This document shows positions 34,172-43,450 of a stretch of DNA of 64,000 nt, piece after piece. Source of the stretch: an uncultured Sutterella sp. (GTDB taxonomy: Bacteria; Pseudomonadota; Gammaproteobacteria; Burkholderiales; Burkholderiaceae_F). The notes below the pieces were generated by a model. The model did no database searches. It was not told the DNA's origin and saw nothing but the letters and a program-made list of their open reading frames with translations. Where the stretch lies: positions 62,001-126,000 of the forward strand of contig UQUR01000005.1 in the NCBI GenBank assembly GCA_900544345.1. Reading direction: 5' to 3'. The first letter of the stretch is position 1, and the number at the start of each line of letters is the position of its first letter. The position numbers and the translations under genes are program-made.

Positions 34172-35101
34172 GTGATGAAAGAACGGTTATCTGATTTTTT
34201 TGAAACCATCCGAGACAGTGATTTAAGTTGGAATTTCAGACACTCTCCAATCGCTATCTGTGCCTTGTTTGTCACATTGGTTTTAATGTTATCGGCCCTT
34301 TTTGCTCAGGCAATTGCTCCCTTTAACCCCTATGATCTGGCTTCGCTCGATTTAATGAATGCCCACTTGGGACCTTCATGGACGGAAATGGGTGATGAGC
34401 GTTTCTGGTTGGGAACAGATGATCAGGGCCGAGACTTGTACTCAACAATTCTCTACGGTTTACGCCTGTCATTGAAAATCGGCTTAATTTCCGTTTTGCT
34501 CTCACTCATTTTGGGAGTTGTTTTGGGATTAATCTCCGGCTTTGTAGGTGGGCGGCTTGATGCCTGCATTATGCGTATCTGCGACATCATGTTGAGCTTC
34601 CCGGCTATTTTGATTGCCCTGCTCATTGACGGTATCGCACGAGCAAGCTTATCTCAGCAGGTACACGATGAGTTGGCTGAACCTGTTTTAATTTTGGCGA
34701 TCACCCTATCTGGCTGGGTTCAATATGCCAGAACGGTCCGCGGACAAACTCTTGTTGAAAAACAAAAAGATTACGTCAGTGCGGCCCGGTTGATCGGTGC
34801 AGGCACAGGACGCATTTTATTTAAGCATCTGATGCCCAATGTCATGAGTGCCGTTTTGGTTTTAGCAACTGTGCATGTAGGAACGGCCGTGATTACGGAA
34901 GCTACCCTATCTTTTTTGGGTGTGGGTGTTCCTCCGACTACTCCCTCTCTAGGAACCCTTATCCGTGTTGGTAATGAGTTTTTATTTTCTGGAGAATGGT
35001 GGATCACAATTTTCCCTGGATTGGCTTTAGTGGCCTTAGTACTCTCTGTTAACTTATTGGGGGATTGGCTTCGAGATGCTCTCAATCCCAAATTGCGCTA
35101 G
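34172..35101 (+). CDS. Peptide ABC transporter permease (DppC type)
   Basis: A 309-aa protein with six helices. FWLGTDDQGRDLYSTILYG and the EAA loop DYVSAARLIGAGTGRILFKH are DppC/OppC signatures. An N-terminal cytoplasmic stretch of about 30 residues precedes the first helix. Overlaps nothing; 12 nt after the DppB gene. Confidence 0.93.
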   Translation: MMKERLSDFFETIRDSDLSWNFRHSPIAICALFVTLVLMLSALFAQAIAPFNPYDLASLDLMNAHLGPSWTEMGDERFWLGTDDQGRDLYSTILYGLRLSLKIGLISVLLSLILGVVLGLISGFVGGRLDACIMRICDIMLSFPAILIALLIDGIARASLSQQVHDELAEPVLILAITLSGWVQYARTVRGQTLVEKQKDYVSAARLIGAGTGRILFKHLMPNVMSAVLVLATVHVGTAVITEATLSFLGVGVPPTTPSLGTLIRVGNEFLFSGEWWITIFPGLALVALVLSVNLLGDWLRDALNPKLR

Positions 35102-35110
35102 GAGTTCATC

Positions 35111-36112
35111 ATGGCAGACAATGTTTTAGAAGTTAAACATCTGCGGGTAGAATTCCCGACCCGCAAAGGCGTGCTGGTTGCCGTTGATGATGTCAGTTTT
35201 GAAATTGCAGAGGGAGAAATACTTGGTTTGGTCGGCGAGTCCGGAGCTGGCAAATCAATGACCGGATCGGCAGTGATTGGATTATTGCAGCCACCCGGAC
35301 ACGTTGCCGCAGGGCAAATCATTGTTGACGGGCAACAAATCGAGCACCTGTCGGATTCAAAAATGGCTGACATCCGAGGAAAGTTGATCGGAGCCATTTT
35401 TCAAGACCCACTGACATCTCTTGATCCGTTAATGACGGTGGGAGATCAGCTAGTTGAAACCATCATGCGCCACTTGCCTCTTGACACTAAAGCAGCAAGG
35501 GCAAGAGCAATTGAATTACTTGAAAAAACAGGCATTCCAGCTCCTCAAAAACGATTCTCTCAATATCCCCATGAGTTCTCGGGCGGAATGCGTCAAAGAG
35601 TGGTTATTGCATTGGCACTTGCTGCCAAACCTAAGTTGATCATTGCCGATGAACCGACGACAGCGTTAGATGTATCGGTACAGGCTCAAATCATTGATCT
35701 ACTCAAAGAGCTAGCTAGGGAATATCACTCGGGCATCATGCTCATTACCCACGATATGGGAGTGATCGCTGAAACAGCTGATCGTGTAGCTGTGATGTAC
35801 TCGGGACGCATTGTGGAAATCGGTCCGGTTGCAGAGGTGCTTCATAACCCTAAGCACCCTTATACCAAAGGATTAATGGCTGCAATTCCGGATATGAGAG
35901 AATCGGGAGGATTTTTGCATCAAATTGAAGGCTCTATGCCGAGTTTGGCCAATATACCCTCAGGTTGCGCTTTCCATAATCGCTGCAGCTTTAAAGTACC
36001 CCAATGTTCGCAATGCCGTCCCCATTTAATACAAGCTACTTCAAAGCATCAAGTCGCCTGTTGGCTTATTGAAAACAAAAAGCAACAACCGGTACTGGGA
36101 GAGGAAAAATGA
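35111..36112 (+). CDS. Peptide ABC transporter ATPase (DppD type)
   Basis: A 333-aa ATPase. Walker A GESGAGKSM, Q-loop FQDPLTSLDPLM, signature FSGGMRQRVVIA, Walker B LIIADEPTTALD. The C-terminal oligopeptide domain has cysteines in CAFHNRCSFKVPQC, probably the [4Fe-4S]-like site of this family. Stops 4 nt inside the next gene's start (overlap ATGA). Confidence 0.93.
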   Translation: MADNVLEVKHLRVEFPTRKGVLVAVDDVSFEIAEGEILGLVGESGAGKSMTGSAVIGLLQPPGHVAAGQIIVDGQQIEHLSDSKMADIRGKLIGAIFQDPLTSLDPLMTVGDQLVETIMRHLPLDTKAARARAIELLEKTGIPAPQKRFSQYPHEFSGGMRQRVVIALALAAKPKLIIADEPTTALDVSVQAQIIDLLKELAREYHSGIMLITHDMGVIAETADRVAVMYSGRIVEIGPVAEVLHNPKHPYTKGLMAAIPDMRESGGFLHQIEGSMPSLANIPSGCAFHNRCSFKVPQCSQCRPHLIQATSKHQVACWLIENKKQQPVLGEEK

Positions 36113-37167
36113 TCAAACAGAATCAAAAGGATATTTTGGTACAAGTTCGTCATGTCAGCAAAAATTTTGATGTTTCCGATCCCTGGTTGACGCGCATGAT
36201 CAATCACACGGGAAAGATGACACTTAAAGCTGTAGAAGATTTAAATTTTGAAATTCATAAGGGAGAAATTCTGTCCTTAGTTGGCGAATCAGGGTGCGGT
36301 AAGAGCACTACGGCAAAGTTACTTTGCGGTTTGTATGAGCCTAGCGCCGGAGAGATTACTGTTGACGGCGTCAGCCTGTCAGCTCTTAACAATCCCAAGC
36401 AAAAAGAATTGGCTAAAACACTGAGACGGCGAATCAACATGATCTTTCAGGATCCATTTGCGAGTTTAAATCCCCGATGGAGAGTCAGAGATATTATTGC
36501 TGAGCCAATTGTGGTCCAGAAACTGTTGTCAACACAGAAACAAATCGATGAGCGTGTTGATGAACTAATGAGCCTCGTAAAACTCAATCCTGAAGACTCT
36601 GATAAGTTCCCGCATCAATTCTCCGGCGGTCAGCGTCAGCGTATTTCCATTGCAAGAGCATTGGCGAGCAACCCTGAATTTCTCATCTGTGACGAGCCCA
36701 CTTCTGCTTTAGACGTGAGCGTTCAGGCGCAGATTCTGAATTTAATGCTTTCCGTTCAAAAAAAGGCTGGATTGACCTACCTGTTTATCTCTCACAACCT
36801 GTCTGTCGTTCATCATATCTCCGACAGAGTAGGAGTAATGTATTTGGGGCGTCTGGTCGAGTTAGCCCCCAAAAAGAAACTATTTGCCTCACCTAAGCAT
36901 CCCTACACCAAGATGCTTTTAGATGCTATTCCGGATATTAATATGACCGGAAAACCAAGGGTTCGTATTGAGGGAGAGGTTCCCAATCCCTTAAATCCTC
37001 CGTCAGGCTGCGCCTTTCATCCTAGATGCCCTTATGCTACGGAGCGTTGCAGAAAGGACATTCCCCAATTAATGGAATATGAAGAAGAGGGACAAAAGGC
37101 TAGTGTGGCTTGTCACCTTTTTAAAAAAGATGAATCTCAGCAAAACTCAACCGATCATGAACAATAA
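36109..37167 (+). CDS. Peptide ABC transporter ATPase (DppF type)
   Basis: A 352-aa ATPase. Walker A GESGCGKST, signature FSGGQRQRISIA, Walker B LICDEPTSALD, and cysteines in CAFHPRCPYATERC at the C-terminus. Overlaps the upstream ATPase gene by 4 nt, so they are co-translated. Last gene of the transporter operon. Confidence 0.93.
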   Translation: MIKQNQKDILVQVRHVSKNFDVSDPWLTRMINHTGKMTLKAVEDLNFEIHKGEILSLVGESGCGKSTTAKLLCGLYEPSAGEITVDGVSLSALNNPKQKELAKTLRRRINMIFQDPFASLNPRWRVRDIIAEPIVVQKLLSTQKQIDERVDELMSLVKLNPEDSDKFPHQFSGGQRQRISIARALASNPEFLICDEPTSALDVSVQAQILNLMLSVQKKAGLTYLFISHNLSVVHHISDRVGVMYLGRLVELAPKKKLFASPKHPYTKMLLDAIPDINMTGKPRVRIEGEVPNPLNPPSGCAFHPRCPYATERCRKDIPQLMEYEEEGQKASVACHLFKKDESQQNSTDHEQ

Positions 37168-37230
37168 TGCTTCTTTGAAACAATCTTGCGCTATAGTCAC
37201 TACGTCTGCGTTATTTTGAAGGAGACTGAG

Positions 37231-37668
37231 ATGAAAAAGATTCCCCTCGTTTCTCTTTTAATCGGTTCAATGTTGCTCTCTGGTAGCGCTTTTGCCCTTG
37301 AACCCGTTGAACCTCAACCGGCTACACCTCTGACTTTTGAAAATCCCGCTTACCAAAAGGTTGTTCCTGCGCAAGCACGTGAAATGATAAAAGAAGGAGT
37401 TGTTGTCATTGATGTACGTAATCCCATTGAGCGCCTAACTGAAGGCTATATCAAGGGTTCAGTCAATGTACCGCTGTCATCACTGAAAGTCGGTGCCAAA
37501 TTGACCGCTGCGCCGGACTTTAATCAAAAAATCCTAGTTCATTGCCGCACTGGTGTTCGTGCCGAAAATGCCTCCAAAATTTTGGTTCAGACCGGCTACA
37601 AACACGTCTACAACATGTACGGCATCCTTCAATGGCCTTATGAACTTGAAAATGCCCCTCAAAAATAG
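37231..37668 (+). CDS. Periplasmic rhodanese-like protein (PspE type)
   Basis: A 145-aa single-domain rhodanese. Signal peptide residues 1-22 (MKKIPLVSLLIGSMLLSGSAFA). The active-site loop is HCRTGVR with catalytic Cys. It transfers sulfane sulfur or handles thiols in the periplasm. ATG 37231 follows GAAGGAGAC; the upstream in-frame start at 37186 is inferior. Located between the peptide operon and orphan trpB; no clear functional link. Confidence 0.85.
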   Translation: MKKIPLVSLLIGSMLLSGSAFALEPVEPQPATPLTFENPAYQKVVPAQAREMIKEGVVVIDVRNPIERLTEGYIKGSVNVPLSSLKVGAKLTAAPDFNQKILVHCRTGVRAENASKILVQTGYKHVYNMYGILQWPYELENAPQK

Positions 37669-37678
37669 TTAAGTTTTC

Positions 37679-37711
37679 CTCGGGCAATTCTTTCTATCAG
37701 AATTGCCCGAG
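37679..37711. terminator. Bidirectional terminator
   Basis: CTCGGGCAATTCT and AGAATTGCCCGAG form a 13-bp perfect stem between the convergent rhodanese and trpB genes. Confidence 0.8.
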
Positions 37712-37720
37712 ATACTTCCC

Positions 37721-38971
37721 TCAAAGTAAACCGTGCTTTTGCTTAAATCTCTTTAGCGATTCTTTCGTTAAGTGTCCGTCGGTGAGAATCCCTTCTTTTT
37801 CGAAGCGCTCATACACTTGGAAAATATCCTTATCACCCCTGCCCGATAAATTAACAATAAATTTCTGCTCTTGTTGCGGATACATTTTGGCTAGTTTGAT
37901 TGCGTATGCCAATGCGTGAGAACTTTCCAATGCGGGAATAATGCCCTCTTCAAGACTTAAAAGCATGAAAGCCTGCAGGGCTTCAACGTCTGTTGCCCCT
38001 ACATATTGAGCTCTTCCAATTGACTGAAGGTAACAATGCTGAGGACCAACTGATGGAAAATCAAGACCAGCAGCAATGGAGTAAGACTCTTCAATTTCAC
38101 CTTTTTCATTGACCATATTTAAAGCATTGGCCCCAAAAAACACTCCCTCGGTTCCGGTTTGTAAAACGCAACCGTGCTTGCCGCTTGAAATGCCGTAACC
38201 CGCAGGTTCCACACCAATTAATTGGACGCATTTTTCTTCAATAAAGTCATTAAAGAGTCCAATAGCATTTGATCCTCCTCCCACACAGGCAATCACGGCA
38301 TCAGGCAAAACTTTTTCTGCGGCTAAAAACTGCTTTTTAGCCTCTTCACCAATTACCTTCTGAAATTCTCTCACAATGGTCGGGAAAGGATGGGGACCAG
38401 CCGCAGTGCCTAATAGGTAGTGAGTCGTGTCTACATTTTCAATCCAATCATTTAGGGCCGCTTCACAAGCCTCTTTTAAAGTCCCCGAACCCTCTGCTAC
38501 TGGAACCACTTTTGCTCCCATTAATTCCATTCTGAAAACGTTGGGTTTTTGTCTTTCAACATCTTTAGCACCCATGTAAATCGTGCAGTCAAAACCCATC
38601 AGTGCACAAGCAAGAGCCGTTGCTACTCCATGCTGACCGGCACCGGTTTCAGCAATAATGCGTTTTTTACCCATACGGCGAGCTAATAGTGCTTGCCCTA
38701 AAACCTGATTCGTTTTATGAGCGCCACCATGCAATAAGTCTTCACGCTTTAAATAAATTTTTGTCCGAGTGCCCCGAGTCAGATTCCTGCACAGAGTCAG
38801 CGGCGTAGGACGCCCTGCATACTGAGTTAAGAGTTCATGAAGTTCGGCTTTAAATGCTGGATCATTTTGAGCCTGACAAAAAGCCTCTTCAAGCTCTTTA
38901 AGGGCTGGTACAAGCGCTTCAGGAACAAATTGACCACCGAACTGTCCGAAGAAAGGATTTAATTGAGACAT
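37721..38971 (-). CDS. trpB: Tryptophan synthase beta chain (orphan)
   Basis: A 416-aa PLP enzyme making Trp from indole and serine. The PLP lysine is K86 in HGGAHKTNQVLGQ; GGGSNAIG holds the phosphate and ETGAGQHG is the catalytic glutamate region. It is a TrpB1-type sequence very like that of gammaproteobacteria, about 20 residues longer at the C-terminus. No trpA or other trp gene lies near it, so it may use free indole, for example from gut bacteria. A Trp leader peptide and attenuator sit upstream on the same strand. Confidence 0.95.
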   Translation of the reverse strand: MSQLNPFFGQFGGQFVPEALVPALKELEEAFCQAQNDPAFKAELHELLTQYAGRPTPLTLCRNLTRGTRTKIYLKREDLLHGGAHKTNQVLGQALLARRMGKKRIIAETGAGQHGVATALACALMGFDCTIYMGAKDVERQKPNVFRMELMGAKVVPVAEGSGTLKEACEAALNDWIENVDTTHYLLGTAAGPHPFPTIVREFQKVIGEEAKKQFLAAEKVLPDAVIACVGGGSNAIGLFNDFIEEKCVQLIGVEPAGYGISSGKHGCVLQTGTEGVFFGANALNMVNEKGEIEESYSIAAGLDFPSVGPQHCYLQSIGRAQYVGATDVEALQAFMLLSLEEGIIPALESSHALAYAIKLAKMYPQQEQKFIVNLSGRGDKDIFQVYERFEKEGILTDGHLTKESLKRFKQKHGLL

Positions 38972-39028
38972 AAGTCGCTCCTCAATCTTGCCTTAATTGA
39001 GTGGACTTATATGGATGAAAGAGAAGAC

Positions 39029-39097
39029 TAAAAATAAACCCGCGTCAATTAAGGCGGGTTTATGAAAAATCGTTGCAACAACCTCAGGCACCCGCTT
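39029..39097 (-). promoter_or_regulatory. Trp attenuator upstream of trpB
   Basis: On the minus strand AAACCCGC and GCGGGTTT form the terminator (39036-39061) with TATTTTT after it. Upstream AGCGGGT (near 39091-39097) can pair with the same ACCCGC as antiterminator, and GTGCC (near 39086-39090) can pair with GGCAC in the last codons of the leader. These are the three competing structures of classical attenuation. Confidence 0.88.
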
Positions 39098-39145
39098 TTA
39101 GGAGTGCCACCACCAAGAATGAGAAGGTTGAAAGCGAACGATCAT
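39098..39145 (-). CDS. Trp leader peptide (MIVRFQPSHSWWWHS)
   Basis: A 15-codon ORF with three consecutive TGG codons (39107-39115) just before its stop, 126 nt upstream of trpB and directly before the attenuator hairpins. Confidence 0.92.
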   Translation of the reverse strand: MIVRFQPSHSWWWHS

Positions 39146-39219
39146 AATTAAAATTTTCCAAACAATGAGAGCAGTTTAGCATACGTGCTTTATTTTTCAA
39201 ACAGCCATCTAGTCAAAAA

Positions 39220-40026
39220 TCAGTACCAGTCGTGCTTTTCATGGCGATCCAGCGCTGCTATTTGAACCATTTCCTCATCGGTTAAGGAAAAATCAAACAA
39301 TAAAATATTTTCTCTGATGTGCTCGGCACTTACTGAACCAGGAATAACGGCCACATTACGTTGTAAATGCCAGCGAAGAACAATCTGAGCCACGGTTTTG
39401 CCATGATTGCAGGCAATTTGTTGCAGCACCGGATTCTTAAAGAGGTCAGCTGCGTGCCCGCGCCCACCAAACGGATACCAGCTCTGAACCTGTATGCCTA
39501 ATGTCTGAATATGCTCGATAACTAAACTATCCTGATAAAGGGGATGGATTTCGTTTTGAATCAAAATAGGTTTGACTTTTATTTGAGGTAAAAAACGGTT
39601 ACATTCACGCACGTAGTAGCAAGAAATACCACCCGCACGAATCTGCCCTCTTTCAATCGCCTTTTCAATTGCCTGATAAGCCTTCACATCGTTGTTGGCC
39701 GGATGATGAAGCATCAGAATGTCAATATAGTCCAAATCCAGTTTTTGCAAAGCTAATTCAATGGCTGCTTCGGCTTTCTCATATTGATCAGGATAGAGCT
39801 TTGTCTGAATGATTATCTGATCCCTAGAAATGCTTGACTCTCTTACGGCACGTCCTACTTCAGATTCATTCTCATAAAAAGAAGCTGTGTCGATGAGTTT
39901 ATAACCTGAATCTATGGCTAAACGCACAGACTGGATACACTGAGCACCTCTCATTGCCCAAGTACCTAAACCCACCATCGGTAAAACAAAACCACAGGCT
40001 AATTTTTTCTCTAGAGAAACCACCAT
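39220..40026 (-). CDS. Aldo/keto reductase
   Basis: A 268-aa NADPH-dependent TIM-barrel oxidoreductase. The catalytic tetrad is visible: Asp in LIDTASF, Tyr in ASFYENE, Lys in IIQTKLYP, His in MLHHPAN. The NADP loop region IPGSVSAEHIREN fits. ATG 40026 (MVVSLEKK) follows GGGAAAGG and is preferred to 40038. Substrate unknown. A hairpin with T run separates it from the ABC binding protein, so it may be a separate unit. Confidence 0.86.
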   Translation of the reverse strand: MVVSLEKKLACGFVLPMVGLGTWAMRGAQCIQSVRLAIDSGYKLIDTASFYENESEVGRAVRESSISRDQIIIQTKLYPDQYEKAEAAIELALQKLDLDYIDILMLHHPANNDVKAYQAIEKAIERGQIRAGGISCYYVRECNRFLPQIKVKPILIQNEIHPLYQDSLVIEHIQTLGIQVQSWYPFGGRGHAADLFKNPVLQQIACNHGKTVAQIVLRWHLQRNVAVIPGSVSAEHIRENILLFDFSLTDEEMVQIAALDRHEKHDWY

Positions 40027-40040
40027 TACCTTTCCCATTG

Positions 40041-40065
40041 AAAAAAGACGCTAGATTCAAGCGTC
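40041..40065 (-). terminator. Terminator between the amino-acid binding protein and the reductase
   Basis: On the minus strand GACGCT-tgaatct-AGCGTC is followed by TTTTTTC. Confidence 0.7.
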
Positions 40066-40075
40066 CTTTTTTGCT

Positions 40076-40906
40076 TTATTTCTTGGAAATATCAGTCCCA
40101 AAAAATTGATTTGAAAGCTTACTGAGCTCTCCTGAGGCTCTCAGTTCTGCGAGAATCTTATTGAGCTCAGCTTGAAGTTTTTCAGTTCCTTCTTTTCTCA
40201 AAGGAATCCCCACCGAAGTCGTTTCATCAGCAACTGCGGCAATTTTGATGGCAGCCGTAGGGTGTACTTTTTTATAGTCGTAATACACGACTTCAGCATT
40301 TAGCGTCGCATCAATACGGCCACCCAAAAGTAGCTCAAAAGTCTGATTCAAATCATCCACTCCGCTAACTTTCGCTCCGTACTTTTCTGCCACTTCCGCG
40401 TATGTACTGGAAATTGTATTAGCCGTAACTTTTCCTTTAAGATCAGCCATTGTTTTGATCGAATCGTTATTTTCAGCCGTCATGACCACTGTACGGTTAT
40501 AGGCGTAAGGGTCCGTAAAACGATAAGATTTTTCACGCTCCGGCGTCATATCGACACCATTAATCATGATGTCGTAGCGTCCGGCAGAAATCCCGGCCAG
40601 TAACCCATCCCACTTCCCTTCTACAAATTGAGGCTCAACACCCAACTTCTTAGCAATAAGACGCCCTACTTCAATGTCGTAACCCGTCAATTTCCCGCTT
40701 TCGTCATGAAAGGTCCACGGAGACCATGTCCCTTCCGTTGCAATAACAATCTGACCTTTGGAGCGAATTTGATCCAAAAGATCGCTACTTTGTACAGCGC
40801 TTGATGTTTGAACTGCAGACTCCTCTTTGGAGCAACCGCTTAAATTCACAGCGGCCACTAAAGCCACTACCGGCAAAGCCAATTGAAAAATACGACGACT
40901 TAACAT
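40076..40906 (-). CDS. Amino-acid ABC transporter binding lipoprotein (cystine-type)
   Basis: A 276-aa family 3 binding protein. Signal peptide with a lipobox (LSGC near residues 22-25) indicates a lipoprotein. GTWSPWTFHDESGKLTGYDIEV and DIMINGVDMTPEREKSYRFTDPY are cystine/polar amino-acid binder motifs. Third gene of a permease-ATPase-binding protein operon on the minus strand. Confidence 0.88.
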   Translation of the reverse strand: MLSRRIFQLALPVVALVAAVNLSGCSKEESAVQTSSAVQSSDLLDQIRSKGQIVIATEGTWSPWTFHDESGKLTGYDIEVGRLIAKKLGVEPQFVEGKWDGLLAGISAGRYDIMINGVDMTPEREKSYRFTDPYAYNRTVVMTAENNDSIKTMADLKGKVTANTISSTYAEVAEKYGAKVSGVDDLNQTFELLLGGRIDATLNAEVVYYDYKKVHPTAAIKIAAVADETTSVGIPLRKEGTEKLQAELNKILAELRASGELSKLSNQFFGTDISKK

Positions 40907-40917
40907 GTCTTTTCCTT

Positions 40918-41676
40918 TTAAATATGATCTTGCTTAGCTGCTTCTTCTTTCGTTAAGAGCAAAAAAGCTTGAGAGCGAGGGTCTTTTGGATGAGAAAAAA
41001 ATTCTTTTGCATCACCGGCCTCCACAATGATGCCCTTATCCATAAACCAAACTTTATTAGATACATCTCGGGCAAAACTCATCTCATGAGTTACCACCAA
41101 CATCGTCATGCCTTCATCAGCCATTTCACGCATTAAATTTAAAATGCCTTGCGTGAGTTCGGGATCCAAGGCCGAGGTTGGCTCATCAAAATAAATAATT
41201 TCAGGCTCTGCTGCCAAAGCTCTAGCAATAGCCACACGTTGCTGCTGGCCGCCGGAAAGCTCTGAGGGGTAATAGTCTTGCCGATCTTCAAGTCCAACTC
41301 GCCTTAAAAGTCCGCGGCCAATTTCTAGAGCCTTTGTCTTTCCAACACCGCGCCCGACAATGAGACCCTCGGTCACATTCTCAAGAGCTGTTTTGTTGAA
41401 AAAAAGATTGTAATTTTGGAAAACAAAGGCGGTTTTCTTGTGGATGGCCAAAATATCTTGACGGCGCATACGATTCATTTCGTACTTTTTGCCGTCAAAA
41501 ATCATTTCTCCCTCATCTGCTGTTTCTAAAAAGTTCATACAGCGTAAAAGGGTCGTCTTACCCGAACCGCTCGGGCCGATAATAGAGATGACATCACCCT
41601 TATTGATCTGAAGATTGACCCCTTTGATCACTTCAAGGTTCGAGAATGATTTACGTAAATTTTTCACCTCAATCAT
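40918..41676 (-). CDS. Amino-acid ABC transporter ATP-binding protein
   Basis: A 252-aa ATPase. Walker A GPSGSGKTT, Q-loop FVFQNYNLF, signature LSGGQQQR, Walker B IIYFDEPTSALD. Pairs with the permease at 41691. Confidence 0.92.
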   Translation of the reverse strand: MIEVKNLRKSFSNLEVIKGVNLQINKGDVISIIGPSGSGKTTLLRCMNFLETADEGEMIFDGKKYEMNRMRRQDILAIHKKTAFVFQNYNLFFNKTALENVTEGLIVGRGVGKTKALEIGRGLLRRVGLEDRQDYYPSELSGGQQQRVAIARALAAEPEIIYFDEPTSALDPELTQGILNLMREMADEGMTMLVVTHEMSFARDVSNKVWFMDKGIIVEAGDAKEFFSHPKDPRSQAFLLLTKEEAAKQDHI

Positions 41677-41690
41677 AATTACCCTGAAAA

Positions 41691-42356
41691 TTAACGCTTT
41701 CCGTAACGCTGCAGACGTTTTTCGCCGGCAGTCTGAATCTTAGTTAGAACTGTGCAGAAAATGAGATAAATTAAACCCACTTCTACGTAAAGCAAAAGCG
41801 GCTCATAGGTTCTTGCCACAATTCGTTGTGTGGTCATGAACATCTCAGTCACCGTAATGTTCGCGGCCAATGACGTATCTTTAACCATTGAGATCAAAGA
41901 ATTACCCAAAGTCGGAAAAGCTGTCCTAAAGGCCTGTGGCAAGACAATCCGCCGAATAGTCTGCGTCCAACTCATTCCTGCGCAAAGCCCTGCTTCTAAT
42001 TGTCCCTTCGGAACAGACTCCAATGCCGCACGCATCGTTTCTGAACAATAAGCACCTTCGTTAATTGAAAAAACGACCACCGCGGCAACAAAAGGATCAA
42101 TGAGGATGCCAACATGAGGCAAACCGTAAAAAACAATAAATAACTGAACTAAGAGCGGTGTACCCCGAATAATCCAAATATAAAACCGAGCTACTTGAGT
42201 CAAAAAAGGAACATTGGCAAATTGAATCAAAGCCACAATCACAGAGATGACAAGTGCGAACGTAAAAGAAATCGCTGTCAATGGGATTGTTACCAGCAAA
42301 CCGGGCAACAAAATATCCCAAAAAGAATCAAGGAAAAGTTCCAATGCAGCGTTCAC
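41691..42356 (-). CDS. Amino-acid ABC transporter permease
   Basis: A 221-aa membrane subunit with five helices and EAA loop EAGLCAGMSWTQTIRRIVLP. Start is GTG 42356, with GAGG 7 nt upstream. First gene of the operon (permease, ATPase, binding lipoprotein); probable substrate cystine or another polar amino acid. Confidence 0.9.
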   Translation of the reverse strand: MNAALELFLDSFWDILLPGLLVTIPLTAISFTFALVISVIVALIQFANVPFLTQVARFYIWIIRGTPLLVQLFIVFYGLPHVGILIDPFVAAVVVFSINEGAYCSETMRAALESVPKGQLEAGLCAGMSWTQTIRRIVLPQAFRTAFPTLGNSLISMVKDTSLAANITVTEMFMTTQRIVARTYEPLLLYVEVGLIYLIFCTVLTKIQTAGEKRLQRYGKR

Positions 42357-42581
42357 AAAATTTCCTCAATCTGAACCGAAAATGACTGACGCAGAGAAAC
42401 TATCGGTACAGAATTTTCACCGATTTACAAGAAGCGTTCTGAGTATAAAAACCCTTTTGCCTAAGCGTCAAATACTTATTTTCTTTTTAACCGATATTTT
42501 TTTCTATAGGCAAAAAATTGCAGAAAGTAGGCAAGTCTGATGAGCTCAAGTACAATCACTGCAATACATTTGGAGCGTGTT

Positions 42582-43397
42582 ATGACATTTATTGAAAAAC
42601 TCAAAAAACGTTGGTCCGAAAGTCAATCTTTACTCTGCGTAGGACTGGATCCCGATTTCAATCGTTTTCCTGCCGTTCTCAAAGAAAAAAAAGACGCTTA
42701 TTACGAATTTTGTACTGCTATTGTTGATGCAACAGCTCAGTATGCCTGTGCCTTCAAGCCTCAAATCGCCTATTTTGCTTCCTGTGCAGCAGAAGCTGAG
42801 TTAAAAGCCATTATCGCCTACATTCACGAACACTATCCGAGTATTCCTGTTGTACTGGACTCCAAGCGCGGTGATATCGGCTCAACTGCTAAACACTACG
42901 CTAAAGAAGCATTTGAACGCTATGGAGCCGATGCGGTTACGCTTTCTCCCTACATGGGCTTTGACTCTGTTCAACCTTATCTTGAGTACGAGGACAAAGG
43001 AGCAATCTTACTTTGCCGCACTTCCAACCCCGGCGGCAATGATATCCAAATGCTTGAGGTCAATGGCAAACCCATCTATCAGCACGTCGCGCAGTTAGCT
43101 TCCGGTCCCTGGAATCTTAACGGTCAGTTAGGACTTGTCGTAGGGGCTACCTACCCCAATGAAATTGCTGCCGTTCGCAGTATCGTCGGTGACATGCCTC
43201 TTTTAGTTCCAGGAGTCGGTGCTCAGGGCGGTGATATTCATGCTTGTGTGACAGCCGGCATTACGGCTGAAAAAAGCGGAATGATGATTAACTCCAGTCG
43301 CGCCATTCTTTACGCTTCCAGCGGTGAAGACTTCAAAGAAGCAGCCGCTCGGGTTGCCATGCAAACCCGTGATAAGATCAATCAAGCCCGAGCTTAA
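42582..43397 (+). CDS. pyrF: Orotidine 5'-phosphate decarboxylase
   Basis: A 271-aa type 2 PyrF that makes UMP from OMP. Catalytic D-x-K-x-x-D is visible in VVLDSKRGDIGSTA, followed by SPYMGFDSVQPYL and the phosphate motif VPGVGAQGG. ATG 42582 has GGAG 7 nt upstream; the in-frame extension from 42540 is not conserved-looking. Divergent from the amino-acid operon. Confidence 0.94.
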   Translation: MTFIEKLKKRWSESQSLLCVGLDPDFNRFPAVLKEKKDAYYEFCTAIVDATAQYACAFKPQIAYFASCAAEAELKAIIAYIHEHYPSIPVVLDSKRGDIGSTAKHYAKEAFERYGADAVTLSPYMGFDSVQPYLEYEDKGAILLCRTSNPGGNDIQMLEVNGKPIYQHVAQLASGPWNLNGQLGLVVGATYPNEIAAVRSIVGDMPLLVPGVGAQGGDIHACVTAGITAEKSGMMINSSRAILYASSGEDFKEAAARVAMQTRDKINQARA

Positions 43398-43415
43398 TTG
43401 AGCATATTTTTCAAT

Positions 43416-43449
43416 GAGCCTGAATGCACTTTGCTTTCAGGCTCTTTTT
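43416..43449. terminator. Terminator between pyrF and LysR gene
   Basis: GAGCCTGA and TCAGGCTC arms around a 13-nt loop, TTTTT on the plus strand. Convergent genes share it. Confidence 0.8.
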
Positions 43450-43450
43450 G

